The notes under the pieces were generated by a model, which worked only from the letters and a program-made list of their open reading frames with translations, was not told where the DNA came from and ran no database searches. Below, in pieces: positions 16,029 through 23,814 of a stretch of 64,000 nt of DNA (its first letter is position 1; every line of letters begins with the position of its first letter). This stretch comes from Candidatus Aalborgicola bjergmarkensis. Lineage in GTDB: Bacteria > Pseudomonadota > Gammaproteobacteria > Burkholderiales > Burkholderiaceae_C. The position numbers and the translations under genes were made by a program. The stretch spans positions 124,001 to 188,000 of the forward strand of contig JADJFE010000007.1 of the NCBI GenBank assembly GCA_016708725.1, read 5' to 3'.

Positions 16029-17225
16029 TCAACCTTTCACACACACCACCTGCTTCAAGGTGTGCAGAATTTCCGTCAGATCAGCCTGGTTTGCCATGAC
16101 CTGATCAATGTCCTTGTAGGCACCCGGAATCTCGTCAATCACATTCTTGTCCTTGCGGCAGATCACACCCTGGGTTTGCGCCACCATGTCGGCCACCGTG
16201 AATTGTTTTTCAGCGGCGGTGCGGCTCATCTTGCGCCCGGCACCGTGGGCGCTGGAACAAAAGCTCTCGGGGTTGCCCAGGCCGCGCACGATGAAGCTGC
16301 GCGCACCCATGCTGCCCGGAACGATCCCCAAGTCCCCTTCGCGGGCGCGAATAGCCCCCTTGCGCGTGACCCAGACGTTTTCACCAAAATGCTGCTCTTG
16401 CGCCACGTAGTTGTGGTGGCAGTTCACCGCCTCGGTTGTGACCGTAAAGGGTGGCAAATGGCGCTGCAAGGCCGCCAGCACCAGTTCCAGCATCGAAGTG
16501 CGGTTTTGCATCGCGTATTCCTGTGCCCAATGCACCGCCTCCAGGTAATCGGCAAAATGTTCCGACCCTTCCGGAAAATAGGCCAGGTCACGGTCCGGCA
16601 GCTGGATCATCCAGCGCTCCATGTCCTTGCGCGCCAGGACAATGAAGTAGCTGGCAATCGCGTTGCCAATGCCACGGCTGCCCGAGTGCAGCATCACCCA
16701 GACCTGGTTGGTTTCATCCAGGCAGACCTCGATGAAGTGGTTGCCGCCACCGAGCGTGCCCATCTGGTTGGCCCATTTGGAGAACTTGCCAAAAGCCTTG
16801 AGCAGTTCCGGATGGCGGTCAGTTAGCGATTTCAGACCGGGCTCAAACGGCTTGACCGCCTCCACCAGCACCCGCTCATCGCGGTGTTGGTCACGGCCCA
16901 CCGGCACATCCCGGCTGATCTGGTCAAACACCTTTTTCAGTGCCTTTTCATCGAGTTCATTGGCCGTGATCGACAAACGCGCCGCCACCATGCCACACCC
17001 CAGATCAACACCCACCGCCGCCGGGATGATGGCCTTGTGTGTGGCAATCACCGATCCGATGGTGGCGCCAATACCCAGGTGAACATCGGGCATCGCCGCC
17101 ACATGGTGGTGGATAAACGGCAAGCTGGCGATGTTGCGCAATTGCGCACGCGACTTGTCATCGACCTCGTCGGTCCAGATTTTGATGGGCACGCGCTGCG
17201 AAGCGATGATTTCCCTGATGGGCAT
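16029..17225 (-). CDS. rtcB: RNA-splicing ligase RtcB
   Basis: 398-residue GTP- and Mn2+-dependent ligase that joins 2',3'-cyclic phosphate and 5'-OH RNA ends. Metal ligands are in place: Cys in GVDLGCGM, His in GTLGGGNHFIEV, His in LHSGSRGIGN; the guanylylated His lies in SSAHGAGRKMSR. I choose the ATG at 17225 because GGAG sits 9 nt before it; a TTG at 17243 would precede that site. The leader carries an array of tRNA genes and a permuted tRNA-like element. Confidence 0.95.
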   Translation of the reverse strand: MPIREIIASQRVPIKIWTDEVDDKSRAQLRNIASLPFIHHHVAAMPDVHLGIGATIGSVIATHKAIIPAAVGVDLGCGMVAARLSITANELDEKALKKVFDQISRDVPVGRDQHRDERVLVEAVKPFEPGLKSLTDRHPELLKAFGKFSKWANQMGTLGGGNHFIEVCLDETNQVWVMLHSGSRGIGNAIASYFIVLARKDMERWMIQLPDRDLAYFPEGSEHFADYLEAVHWAQEYAMQNRTSMLELVLAALQRHLPPFTVTTEAVNCHHNYVAQEQHFGENVWVTRKGAIRAREGDLGIVPGSMGARSFIVRGLGNPESFCSSAHGAGRKMSRTAAEKQFTVADMVAQTQGVICRKDKNVIDEIPGAYKDIDQVMANQADLTEILHTLKQVVCVKG

Positions 17226-17257
17226 GATAAATTTCTCCAACAAATTCGTCTAAAAAT

Positions 17258-17388
17258 GCAGCGACAAGGGACGTTGATACCTATTCACTGCTCTACCAAC
17301 TGAGCTAAGAAACCGACCAGGCGACCGGGTGACCGACTTCTGCTGGAATCGAACCAGCGACCCATGGAGTGCCAACAGCATTCGCTGC
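17258..17388 (-). ncRNA. Permuted tRNA-like element in the rtcB leader
   Basis: On the minus strand the parts of a tRNA occur in circularly permuted order. First comes the T arm (GCTGG-TTCGATT-CCAGC, 17358-17342), then the 3' acceptor strand AGAAGTC (17341-17335) and a 20-nt loop. Then follow the 5' acceptor strand GGTTTCT (17314-17308), TA, and a perfect D arm (GCTC-AGTTGGTA-GAGC, 17305-17290). The two acceptor strands pair over 7 bp with two G-U. The outer ends GCAGCGA (17388-17382) and TCGCTGC (17264-17258) are exact complements and would close the molecule where the anticodon arm should be. No CCA. It ends 33 nt before the rtcB start. Function unknown. Confidence 0.6.
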
Positions 17389-17471
17389 GCGAGGGGCGCG
17401 GATTGAAACATCGTCGAAATGTTCTTTCACAACGGAGTGTCATGCAAAAGTGCAAAAATGCACAAGTGTCC

Positions 17472-17547
17472 TGGGTTGACTTATCAGATTCGAACTGATG
17501 CCCACCGGGATCACAATCCGGGGCTCTACCGCTGAGCTAAAGTCAAC
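17472..17547 (-). tRNA. tRNA-His (GTG)
   Basis: Complete cloverleaf with encoded CCA. Acceptor TTGACTT pairs with AAGTCAA, and an extra G at -1 faces C73, the histidine identity element. The D arm is GCTC-AGCGGTA-GAGC, anticodon loop TTGTGAT, T arm ATCAG-TTCGAAT-CTGAT. The last anticodon-stem pair is A31-C39, a mismatch. It starts 7 bp after the end of tRNA-Asn. Confidence 0.87.
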
Positions 17548-17554
17548 ATCAAAA

Positions 17555-17632
17555 TGGCTCCGTACCGAGGGATCGAACCTCGCTTTATGCTGGCTAACAG
17601 CCAGCCGCATACACCCTGTCTGCTTGTACGGA
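17555..17632 (-). tRNA. tRNA-Asn (GTT), unusual D arm
   Basis: Acceptor TCCGTAC/GTACGGA, discriminator G and encoded CCA; anticodon stem GCTGG/CCAGC with loop CTGTTAG; T arm CGAGG-TTCGATC-CCTCG. The D arm departs from the norm: GCAGACAGGGTGTATGC gives only three pairs and an 11-nt loop. All other stems are perfect, so this is either a working tRNA with a weak D arm or a special-purpose one. Confidence 0.8.
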
Positions 17633-17639
17633 CAAAAGC

Positions 17640-17714
17640 AAAGCATTCTCGAAAACGACCAATGAATCAGTCGCTGGCGACAATGCTCTGCCTTTGAGCT
17701 ACATCCCTGGTGTT
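17640..17714 (-). pseudogene. Degenerate tRNA-like sequence
   Basis: AGGGATGTAGCTCAAAGGCA followed by GAGCA is a normal tRNA 5' half with a 4-bp D stem. The anticodon arm (TTGTC-GCCAGC-GACTGA) has a 6-nt loop and mismatches, there is only a faint T arm, and no matching 3' acceptor strand or CCA. It overlaps the 3' end of the small basic protein gene, whose last dozen codons read through the D arm. Confidence 0.45.
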
Positions 17715-17831
17715 CACCTTCTCGGCGCGACGAAGCGCCTTGTTTGGTTTGCGATGTGGTCCAGCCTTGCGCTTTATGGCCAGCACGACGAAGGGATTTC
17801 GTGTGGCCAGAGGTTTTGGTTTTCGTTTCAT
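17667..17831 (-). CDS. Small basic protein (DUF7230-like) within the tRNA array
   Basis: 54 residues, strongly basic: MKRKPKPLATRNPFVVLAIK, then RKAGPHRKPNKALRRAEKVN. It resembles the short RNP...RKAGAH.K..KA.RR proteins I recall as DUF7230. CAGGA lies 8 nt before the ATG. It sits between tRNA-Phe and tRNA-Asn in the rtcB leader, and its C-terminal end (VAQRQSIVASD) is read from a tRNA D-arm-like sequence. The charge suggests RNA binding; function not known. Confidence 0.6.
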   Translation of the reverse strand: MKRKPKPLATRNPFVVLAIKRKAGPHRKPNKALRRAEKVNTRDVAQRQSIVASD

Positions 17832-17858
17832 AGCATATCCTGAAGTGGTTGATAAACG

Positions 17859-17934
17859 TGGTGCATGGAGGTGGAGTCGAACCACCGACGCACGGCTCTT
17901 CAGGCCGTCGCTCTACCGACTGAGCTATCCATGC
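17859..17934 (-). tRNA. tRNA-Phe (GAA)
   Basis: Perfect cloverleaf: acceptor GCATGGA/TCCATGC, discriminator A, encoded CCA (17859-17861); D arm GCTC-AGTCGGTA-GAGC; anticodon stem ACGGC/GCCGT with loop CTGAAGA; T arm GGTGG-TTCGACT-CCACC. The acceptor differs from the GC-rich one I expect in the housekeeping tRNA-Phe, so this is likely a second, special copy. It is the first element of the array leading to rtcB. Confidence 0.87.
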
Positions 17935-17958
17935 ATAATTGGAAGCAAAGGCTGCAAT

Positions 17959-18117
17959 TTCATTTCGTCAGTGCTCACAGCGCCCGTTTGCCTTGATGGC
18001 ATGGCTGACCTGGCACGCTGCATTGCGATCACTCCCATGGAGGAGCAACACCAACACATTTCAGCCGGGCTCCAGGTATCCTCGCGACGGCCTATATGCA
18101 AACACTGACGAAATGAA
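17959..18117. repeat. 15-bp inverted repeat upstream of the tRNA array
   Basis: TTCATTTCGTCAGTG at 17959-17973 recurs as its exact reverse complement at 18103-18117, enclosing 129 bp with no gene. It lies upstream of tRNA-Phe, so it could be a regulator-binding pair, a processing site or part of a longer RNA. Confidence 0.65.
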
Positions 18118-18598
18118 GCAAGAGGCGTTGCCCCCTGCACATTCCGGTTGGTGTGATCCAAAAAAAGAATCCACCAACGCATGACATCCAATTGTGAAAG
18201 AACGGTGCTTTCCGATGCGATGATCAAAAAACAAAAAACCCGGATCAGTTGCCTGCGTCCGGGTTTAGGTAGGGGATTTACCTGTGAGGGGCTACACGCC
18301 ACCTCCGCCGGGACTGGGGTTCAACGAATTTTCAAATGCATTCGGCGGAAGAATCCGGGTGAGTGCGCTTGAAAAGCCGCTAAAGTGATTAAAGAGGTCA
18401 ATCATGAAACGGGGGTAATCTCGGGCCATCTGCTTGCGCGCGCACGATCCAGCCCACGGCTTCGACATGGTTGGCAGATGGTGGCGGGCTTGGCGTATCA
18501 CGATGGGTCTCTGAATGGTTTGAAAATAAAAAGCTGAAAAATTCAAGATGGCGAATGGTAAACGATGTTTACCAAAAAAGTCAATCGGTTGAAAAAAA
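18118..18598. other. Region without recognised gene
   Basis: Apart from the terminator at 18222-18266 I see no certain gene. A minus-strand frame from 18429 to 18292 could encode a 45-residue peptide ending NPSPGGGGV, 26 bp before the terminator stem; support is weak. Confidence 0.4.
18222..18266 (-). terminator. Rho-independent terminator (minus strand)
   Basis: AAACCCGGA (18236-18244) and TCCGGGTTT (18258-18266) form a perfect 9-bp stem; on the minus strand it is followed by T6-G-T6. It separates transcripts from the HTH gene to the right from the tRNA/rtcB unit to the left. Confidence 0.8.
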
Positions 18599-19027
18599 TC
18601 ATGAAATATTTTTTTCCTGTTGCGCCAATACAGCACGCACCATCTTGAACAGTTTGGCGCGTGATCCCGCTGCAGCCACGTAAGCTCTTTCTGCCATCTC
18701 CAGAAATTCCAGCAATTCAGCGGGCCTTTCCGGTTTGTCTATCACTTGTACTGCTTGTACTGCTTGTGCATCATGCGTCTCGTCCATCCAGCCTTTGGTC
18801 TTGCCGCAAAGTACTTCGATCTGCCTGGCCAACTTGTCACCAATCGTCCTCGCACCTGATTTCATTCCTGAAAAATAGGTGTTGTGGACTTGGATCAACG
18901 CAGCAAATTCACGGTCCAGACCGTTGATTTGTTGCGAGGGTGAACGCGCCATACGCTCAGCGACAAACTCAGAAAACAACTGCAACAGGTTGGCACGGCG
19001 AACGGATGGGCGGTCAGGGATTTGCAT
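18599..19027 (-). CDS. Cro/C1-type regulator, phage-like
   Basis: 142 residues with an HTH at about 35-70 (FAALIQVHNTYFSGMKSGAR, then TIGDKLARQIE, CGKTKGWMD). The GWMD ending of the HTH is typical of prophage-type repressors. The C-terminal part has no peptidase motif. It stands alone; target unknown. A terminator lies 330 bp downstream. Confidence 0.65.
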   Translation of the reverse strand: MQIPDRPSVRRANLLQLFSEFVAERMARSPSQQINGLDREFAALIQVHNTYFSGMKSGARTIGDKLARQIEVLCGKTKGWMDETHDAQAVQAVQVIDKPERPAELLEFLEMAERAYVAAAGSRAKLFKMVRAVLAQQEKNIS

Positions 19028-19070
19028 TCCCGGATTGTCCCATAGTCAACGACGTTGACTCAAGTCGGTA

Positions 19071-19751
19071 TCAAACCCGCTTGAGAACCTCGGCCACGCA
19101 GCGCTCAATGCCAATAAACACATCGCTCAAACGGGCGTCGCCGAACATATAAGCCGGAGTGGTAACGAGTTTGTGTGCTTCGTCAATCACGATCTCACGC
19201 GCGCTCGGGGTGCTGGTGTGCTGTTGTCCGAGTTGCGTCATGGCTGCGGCAACGTCCGCATCGTTTCCGAGCGTCAGCGTGGCACTTTCGTTGCTGCCGT
19301 GCAAGGCCAAGGCAACCAGTGCCGGTGCAATACAAATGGCGCCTACTGGCTTGCCGGCACTAAAAAAGCCACGCACAAATGCAGCCACGTCGCTGCGCAC
19401 CTCAGCATTTGCACCTTTGAAGGCAAAGGAACAGTGGTTCTTTGCCACACCGTAACCACCAGGGATTAACAGGGCGTCATAGTCCTGCACATGGGCCTGT
19501 GCCAGGTCCAGGCATTGGGCGTGACGGGCGATGCGACTGGATTCTTCCAGAATGTTACGCTGTGCGCCTGGCACCGGCTCGCCGGTGATATGGTTGATCA
19601 CATGATGCTGTAATGCGTTTGGTGCAACGCACTGAAATGCCGCACCGTGTTGATCCAGCGCCAGCAGTGTCAGCACCGCTTCTCGCACTTCGGAACCATC
19701 CATGTGGCCGCAGCCAGCCAGTAGTACTGCAATTTTTGGGGTCTTTGCCAT
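19071..19751 (-). CDS. elbB: Glyoxalase-like ElbB (DJ-1/PfpI superfamily)
   Basis: 226-residue class I glutamine-amidotransferase-like protein (isoprenoid biosynthesis-associated ElbB). It shows the N-terminal IAVLLAGCGHMDGSE, LLIPGGYGVAKN, the Cys-containing NHCSFAFKG, and GAICIAPALVA, which holds the nucleophile-elbow Cys. ElbB proteins have glyoxalase III-like activity. Length is typical and there is no obvious operon partner. Confidence 0.9.
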   Translation of the reverse strand: MAKTPKIAVLLAGCGHMDGSEVREAVLTLLALDQHGAAFQCVAPNALQHHVINHITGEPVPGAQRNILEESSRIARHAQCLDLAQAHVQDYDALLIPGGYGVAKNHCSFAFKGANAEVRSDVAAFVRGFFSAGKPVGAICIAPALVALALHGSNESATLTLGNDADVAAAMTQLGQQHTSTPSAREIVIDEAHKLVTTPAYMFGDARLSDVFIGIERCVAEVLKRV

Positions 19752-19871
19752 GTAGCATCTCCTTTATCCTGATTTTGAACCATGCATTTTGCCCTGGACT
19801 CGTTACCTCTTCCCGGTACGCTCCTTCTCGTAGTCGCCATACTTCGTTTTATCGAGAAAAGATGGTAATTT

Positions 19872-20369
19872 TTAACCATGTCTGAAAACAACAACTGACA
19901 AGAATTGACCATTGCTCTGGCTTTTGTAGGTGTCCCCAGGGCCAATGTCAGGCAACAATGAAGTGTAGTCAGCCTCATTCAGGACAACTGGCAATCCCAT
20001 AATGACGGTCTGCCCGTAATACAGATGATCGCCAATGCTGGAGGCAAAAATGTTGCACACCTCGGAGCAGGCATCGGCCAGATCCTCCTGCGAAACGTCA
20101 TCAGGTGGAGAACCAAACATCGCACAGGCCACTGTGCAGGCATCTGCTCTTTCAATCAGGACTCCAACTGTGAATGTCGAGGCATCGCTTTTGATCGTCA
20201 TCGGAATCATAAAGCTGAACTCCGCATGGGGCGGTGGCTCGTCTTGTGCAGGCGCTAGCTCAAAGATCCTCTTTTCCTGGCTGAGCAAAGCCCAGGCCCG
20301 CGACAATTCCTCCGAAACCACGGCAATGGCATATTGCCGATCGTAATCATCGCTCATTTCATCGCTCAT
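19872..20369 (-). CDS. CheX-like protein
   Basis: 165-residue protein. The stretch QEDLADACSEVCNIFASSIG resembles the E-(x)2-N phosphatase helix of CheX/CheC/CheY-phosphatase proteins (E..N spacing), and the surrounding alpha/beta pattern (TFTVGVLIE, VVVFRHG) fits the fold. If so, it would dephosphorylate a response regulator or bind as an adaptor. It diverges from arfB with a 12-bp gap. No chemotaxis genes are nearby. Confidence 0.5.
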   Translation of the reverse strand: MSDEMSDDYDRQYAIAVVSEELSRAWALLSQEKRIFELAPAQDEPPPHAEFSFMIPMTIKSDASTFTVGVLIERADACTVACAMFGSPPDDVSQEDLADACSEVCNIFASSIGDHLYYGQTVIMGLPVVLNEADYTSLLPDIGPGDTYKSQSNGQFLSVVVFRHG

Positions 20370-20381
20370 TTATTCACTGCC

Positions 20382-20795
20382 ATGCCAGAACCACTGTTTC
20401 CCATTCGTGAAGAAGAGGTTGAATTTTCTGCCATTCGAGCCCAGGGCGCGGGTGGGCAGAACGTGAACAAGGTTAGCAATGCTGTGCACATGCGCTACAA
20501 AATATCCGATTCGTCTTTGCCCGATACCATCAAGGAGCGGCTATTGGCATTGAGTGACCAACGGATAACCGCCGATGGCGTGGTGGTCATCAAGGTGCAA
20601 ACCACCCGCAGCCTGGAACAGAACAAGGCTGAGGCTATAGAGCGTCTGCAAGCACTCGTGGATAGCGTTGCGGTGTTACCCAAACGCCGCAAAGCCACAA
20701 AACCCACAAGAACGTCACAACGCAAACGGCTCGACACCAAGGCAACACGCGGGACCGTAAAAAAGCTGCGTGGACGCATTTCTGGCGAGGAGTGA
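20382..20795 (+). CDS. arfB: Alternative ribosome-rescue factor ArfB (YaeJ)
   Basis: 137-residue peptidyl-tRNA hydrolase that rescues ribosomes stalled on truncated mRNA. The GGQ loop is seen in RAQGAGGQNVNKVSNAV, and the basic C-terminal tail (KRRKATKPTRTSQRKRLDTK) is the part that enters the empty mRNA channel. The ATG at 20382 fits the family start. Confidence 0.94.
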   Translation: MPEPLFPIREEEVEFSAIRAQGAGGQNVNKVSNAVHMRYKISDSSLPDTIKERLLALSDQRITADGVVVIKVQTTRSLEQNKAEAIERLQALVDSVAVLPKRRKATKPTRTSQRKRLDTKATRGTVKKLRGRISGEE

Positions 20796-20933
20796 AGTAT
20801 TGACTGCCAACTGGTGTTGTTCACGGTGACGGCACGACTACCGTCACCAGGAAGGGTGGCAACAACATTGGATTCAGCGGGCACAAGCACCTCAAGGGCG
20901 ACAAGGTTGTGCCGCAGGATCGAGCTGATTCTG

Positions 20934-20985
20934 CTATTTTTTCAATAGCTTACCCCGCACGTCATACGGGGCTTACAGTCGGATT
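20934..20985 (-). repeat. Dispersed ~45-bp repeat, copy 7 (inverted)
   Basis: Reverse copy (CAATAGCTTACCCCGCACGT), between arfB and the convergent EF-G-like gene. Nothing else recognisable lies in the 200-bp gap. Confidence 0.7.
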
Positions 20986-21000
20986 TGCATACAGAAAAAC

Positions 21001-23052
21001 TTACTCCTCATCATCCTCGACCGTCTTGTGCGCCGCCACCAGGTGCGCCTGGGTGTTAAACGGTACCTGCGCATAGTGCGAGAACGTGATGCCGTAGTTG
21101 CCCTGCCCTGCGGTCAGTGATTTGAGGCGGCCCTGGTATTCATCGAGTTCAGCCAGAGGAATCTGGCCATTGATGGCCACCGTGCCAGCCGGGCGGGGAT
21201 TGGTGCCGGTAATCTGGCCGCGCCTGGAAGCCAGATCGCCGGTCAGATCACCAATTGACGTTTCGGGCGCCACGATTTCGATATTGACCACCGGCTCCAG
21301 GATGATCGGGGTGGCCTTGCGAATGGCGTCCATGGTGGCTTTGCGCCCGGCGTTCATGAAGGCAATGTCCTTGCCATCCACCGCATGTGTCTTGCCGTCG
21401 TAGACGGTGACGCGCAGATCATGCACCGGAAAACCTGCCACCACGCCATCAATCAGCGCCTGGCGCACGCCTTTTTCCACTGCGGCCATGAATACACCGG
21501 GAATGGCGCCACCCTTGACAACATCGACAAATTCAAATCCGGCACCGCGCTCCAGCGGTTCGATGCGCAGCATGACCTCGCCAAACTGACCCGCGCCACC
21601 GCTTTGTTTTTTGTGGCGGCAATGTCCTTCGGCATTCTGGGTAATGGTTTCGCGGTAGGCGATCTGCGGGCGGCTGGTGTCGAGTTCCAGCTTGAACTGC
21701 TGCTGCATGCGTGTGAGCTTGCTGCGCAGGTGCATATCGCCCAATCCACGAATCACGGTCTCATTGGTGGTGGGATGGCGTTCGACCTTGAAGCACGGGT
21801 CTTCAAGTTCGAGCTTGTGCAAAATTTCGAAGAGGCGGTGTTCATCGCTCTTGCGCTGGGTACGCACTGCCAGCCCCTGCATGGGCAAGGGGAATTGCAA
21901 GGGTTTGAGATGAATGTTGTCCTCATCGTGCGAGTCGTGCAGCACGCTGTCAAATTCAACCTCATCGACCTTGGCAACGGCGCCGATGTCACCGGGCACC
22001 AGGCTGCTGACTTCCACGTAGTCCTTGCCCTGCAGGCGGTACAGATGTGCCACCTTGAAGGCGCGTTTGCCGGAGCCGACGAATAACTGCGCATCCTTGC
22101 GCACCGTTCCCTGGTACACGCGAAATACGCTCACCTTGCCGATGAACGGGTCCACCACCACCTTGAACACATGGGCCAGCACGTGCAGCGTATCGTCCGG
22201 TTGGGCGGCAAAGGCTTTAGCCTCGCTGCCTTCGCCCCGGTAGAACGGCGGGGGGTTGCTTTCTGTCGGATTGGGAGCCAGTTTGTCCAGCACATCGAGC
22301 AGTTGCGGCACACCCGCACCCGTCTTGGCCGAAACGAACAGGATGGGAATCAGGTGCCCGGCACGCAAGGCCGCCTCAAAAGGCGCATGCAGCTCCTGGG
22401 GGCTGGGGTCCTGGCCATCTTCGAGGTAACGCGCCAGCAGGTCTTCGTCTTCCTCGATGATCTGGTCAATCAGGCTGCGGTGCGCAGCCGCCACGGAAGC
22501 AAAATCGCTTTCGCCATCGGTGTGACCCATGAGTTCGACCACATCCTGCCCGTGGTGGGCCGGCAGGTCCAGCAGCAGACACTGCTTGCCAAAACGCTCA
22601 CGGATGGCATTGACCAGCTCGGGCAGGTTCACGTTGTCGGCATCAATCTTGTTGACCACGATCATGCGGCACAAACCACGTTCACCCGCCAGGTCAAACA
22701 TGCGCTCGGTTGACAGCTCGATGCCGGTTTGCGCATTGATGACAATCAGTGCCGTGTCCACACCCGCCAACGCGGCAATCGCCTGACCAGCAAAATCCGG
22801 ATAACCGGGCGTGTCGATGAGCTGCACCTGGGCCGCGCCGGTCTTGAAACCCACCAGGGCGGTTTGCAGTGAATGGCCGAATTCCTTCTCCATCGGGTCA
22901 AAATCACACACCGTATTGCCCTTTTCGACCATACCACGGCTGCTTATGGTGCCGGTGGCAGCCAACAGGCTTTCAACAAGCGTTGTTTTACCGGCAGCTC
23001 CGTGCCCCACCAGGGCCACGGTACGAATAGAAAAGCTAGGGTTTTGACTCAT
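21001..23052 (-). CDS. EF-G-like translational GTPase (second type)
   Basis: 683-residue GTPase with EF-G domain order: Walker A GHGAAGKTTLVESLL, G3 LIDTPGYPDF, G4 VNKIDADN, then domains II-V ending with the ELDEYQGRLKSLTAGQG helix and a GITFSHYAQVP region. The P-loop is AAGK rather than the classical AHIDAGKTT of housekeeping EF-G, and there is no str-operon context, so this is an EF-G paralogue. The start is set at the ATG at 23052; an upstream in-frame ATG at 23103 is less likely. Confidence 0.88.
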   Translation of the reverse strand: MSQNPSFSIRTVALVGHGAAGKTTLVESLLAATGTISSRGMVEKGNTVCDFDPMEKEFGHSLQTALVGFKTGAAQVQLIDTPGYPDFAGQAIAALAGVDTALIVINAQTGIELSTERMFDLAGERGLCRMIVVNKIDADNVNLPELVNAIRERFGKQCLLLDLPAHHGQDVVELMGHTDGESDFASVAAAHRSLIDQIIEEDEDLLARYLEDGQDPSPQELHAPFEAALRAGHLIPILFVSAKTGAGVPQLLDVLDKLAPNPTESNPPPFYRGEGSEAKAFAAQPDDTLHVLAHVFKVVVDPFIGKVSVFRVYQGTVRKDAQLFVGSGKRAFKVAHLYRLQGKDYVEVSSLVPGDIGAVAKVDEVEFDSVLHDSHDEDNIHLKPLQFPLPMQGLAVRTQRKSDEHRLFEILHKLELEDPCFKVERHPTTNETVIRGLGDMHLRSKLTRMQQQFKLELDTSRPQIAYRETITQNAEGHCRHKKQSGGAGQFGEVMLRIEPLERGAGFEFVDVVKGGAIPGVFMAAVEKGVRQALIDGVVAGFPVHDLRVTVYDGKTHAVDGKDIAFMNAGRKATMDAIRKATPIILEPVVNIEIVAPETSIGDLTGDLASRRGQITGTNPRPAGTVAINGQIPLAELDEYQGRLKSLTAGQGNYGITFSHYAQVPFNTQAHLVAAHKTVEDDEE

Positions 23053-23192
23053 GGAAAAACTCTCGATGGATAAATGACCAAAAACAGCGCCTATGCGCTG
23101 CAATCACGGGCGCGATCTTACCTGGGCCAGGCTGGGTATTACGGCTATCCAAGCCAGCGAACCGGAAAAAATCAATGGCCACTGGCATTTCC

Positions 23193-23226
23193 AATCAATT
23201 GAGATTAAACTTACTCTCATTTGATT
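23193..23226. promoter_or_regulatory. Inverted repeat, likely operator of the RES toxin-antitoxin operon
   Basis: AATCAATTGAG (23193-23203) and CTCATTTGATT (23216-23226) are complementary in 10 of 11 positions with a 12-bp centre. The repeat ends 6 bp before the antitoxin ATG, where an autorepressing antitoxin would bind. Confidence 0.6.
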
Positions 23227-23232
23227 AAACAC

Positions 23233-23814
23233 ATGGCGCAACAACCTGCAACAACCATGCTACCCGTCACAGACAGACTTCCCCCAGTCAGCAAGCGCGC
23301 CTCCAGAAAAGGTGCCAAGGCCATTGTGGCAGCGGTCGCCAGCGGTGTAACGCCGGCCTACAAACGCAGCCAGGGTGTGGAGGCCTATCTCAAGCAGGTG
23401 CGTGAGGCTACCCCCGTGCAGATGGTGGAAATCGAGCGCCTGGGGGTCGCGGGAACGTTCATCACAGACCTGTCCAAACGGATGGAACTGCCATCTTCAC
23501 GTGTGTTTGCGATGCTGCGCATTCCTGCGGCGACAGTGGCGCGCAAATCGGCTGCCGGCGCGGTGGTGGATGGCCGTGCAGGCTTGGCGGCCATTGGCAT
23601 GATCAAGTTGCTGGGCATTGCCCAGGACATCGTGGAAGACAGCACCGCCACCGGGGCAAAGGACTTTGATACGCTGAAGTGGCTGGGGCAATGGATTGAG
23701 CGCCCTCAAGCCGCATTGGGTGGATGCAAGCCTGCTGATTACCTGGACACACCTACGGGCGTGGAGATCGTAGCCCAGTTGCTTGGCGCCATGCGCAGCG
23801 GTGCTTACCTGTGA
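23233..23814 (+). CDS. Xre/ParS-type antitoxin of RES pair 2
   Basis: 193-residue protein with an N-terminal HTH-like region (QMVEIERLGVAGTFITDLSK, MELPSSRVFAMLRI) and the C-terminal toxin-binding domain (LKWLGQWIERPQAALGG, TPTGVEIVAQLLGAMRSGAYL). It binds and neutralises the RES toxin and represses the operon. Start is the ATG at 23233; an in-frame TTG at 23221 lies within the operator. It overlaps the toxin gene by 4 bp (GTGA). Confidence 0.86.
   Translation: MAQQPATTMLPVTDRLPPVSKRASRKGAKAIVAAVASGVTPAYKRSQGVEAYLKQVREATPVQMVEIERLGVAGTFITDLSKRMELPSSRVFAMLRIPAATVARKSAAGAVVDGRAGLAAIGMIKLLGIAQDIVEDSTATGAKDFDTLKWLGQWIERPQAALGGCKPADYLDTPTGVEIVAQLLGAMRSGAYL

Noticed and set aside
18007..18022. Sigma-54-like promoter TGGCACGCTGCATTGC upstream of the rtcB region
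   Set aside because: The spacing between GG and GC is one base too long and it points away from rtcB.
18292..18636. Minus-strand open frame of 114 codons before the terminator
   Set aside because: No ribosome-binding site, no family resemblance and an odd composition; a shorter frame from 18429 is mentioned only as a weak possibility.
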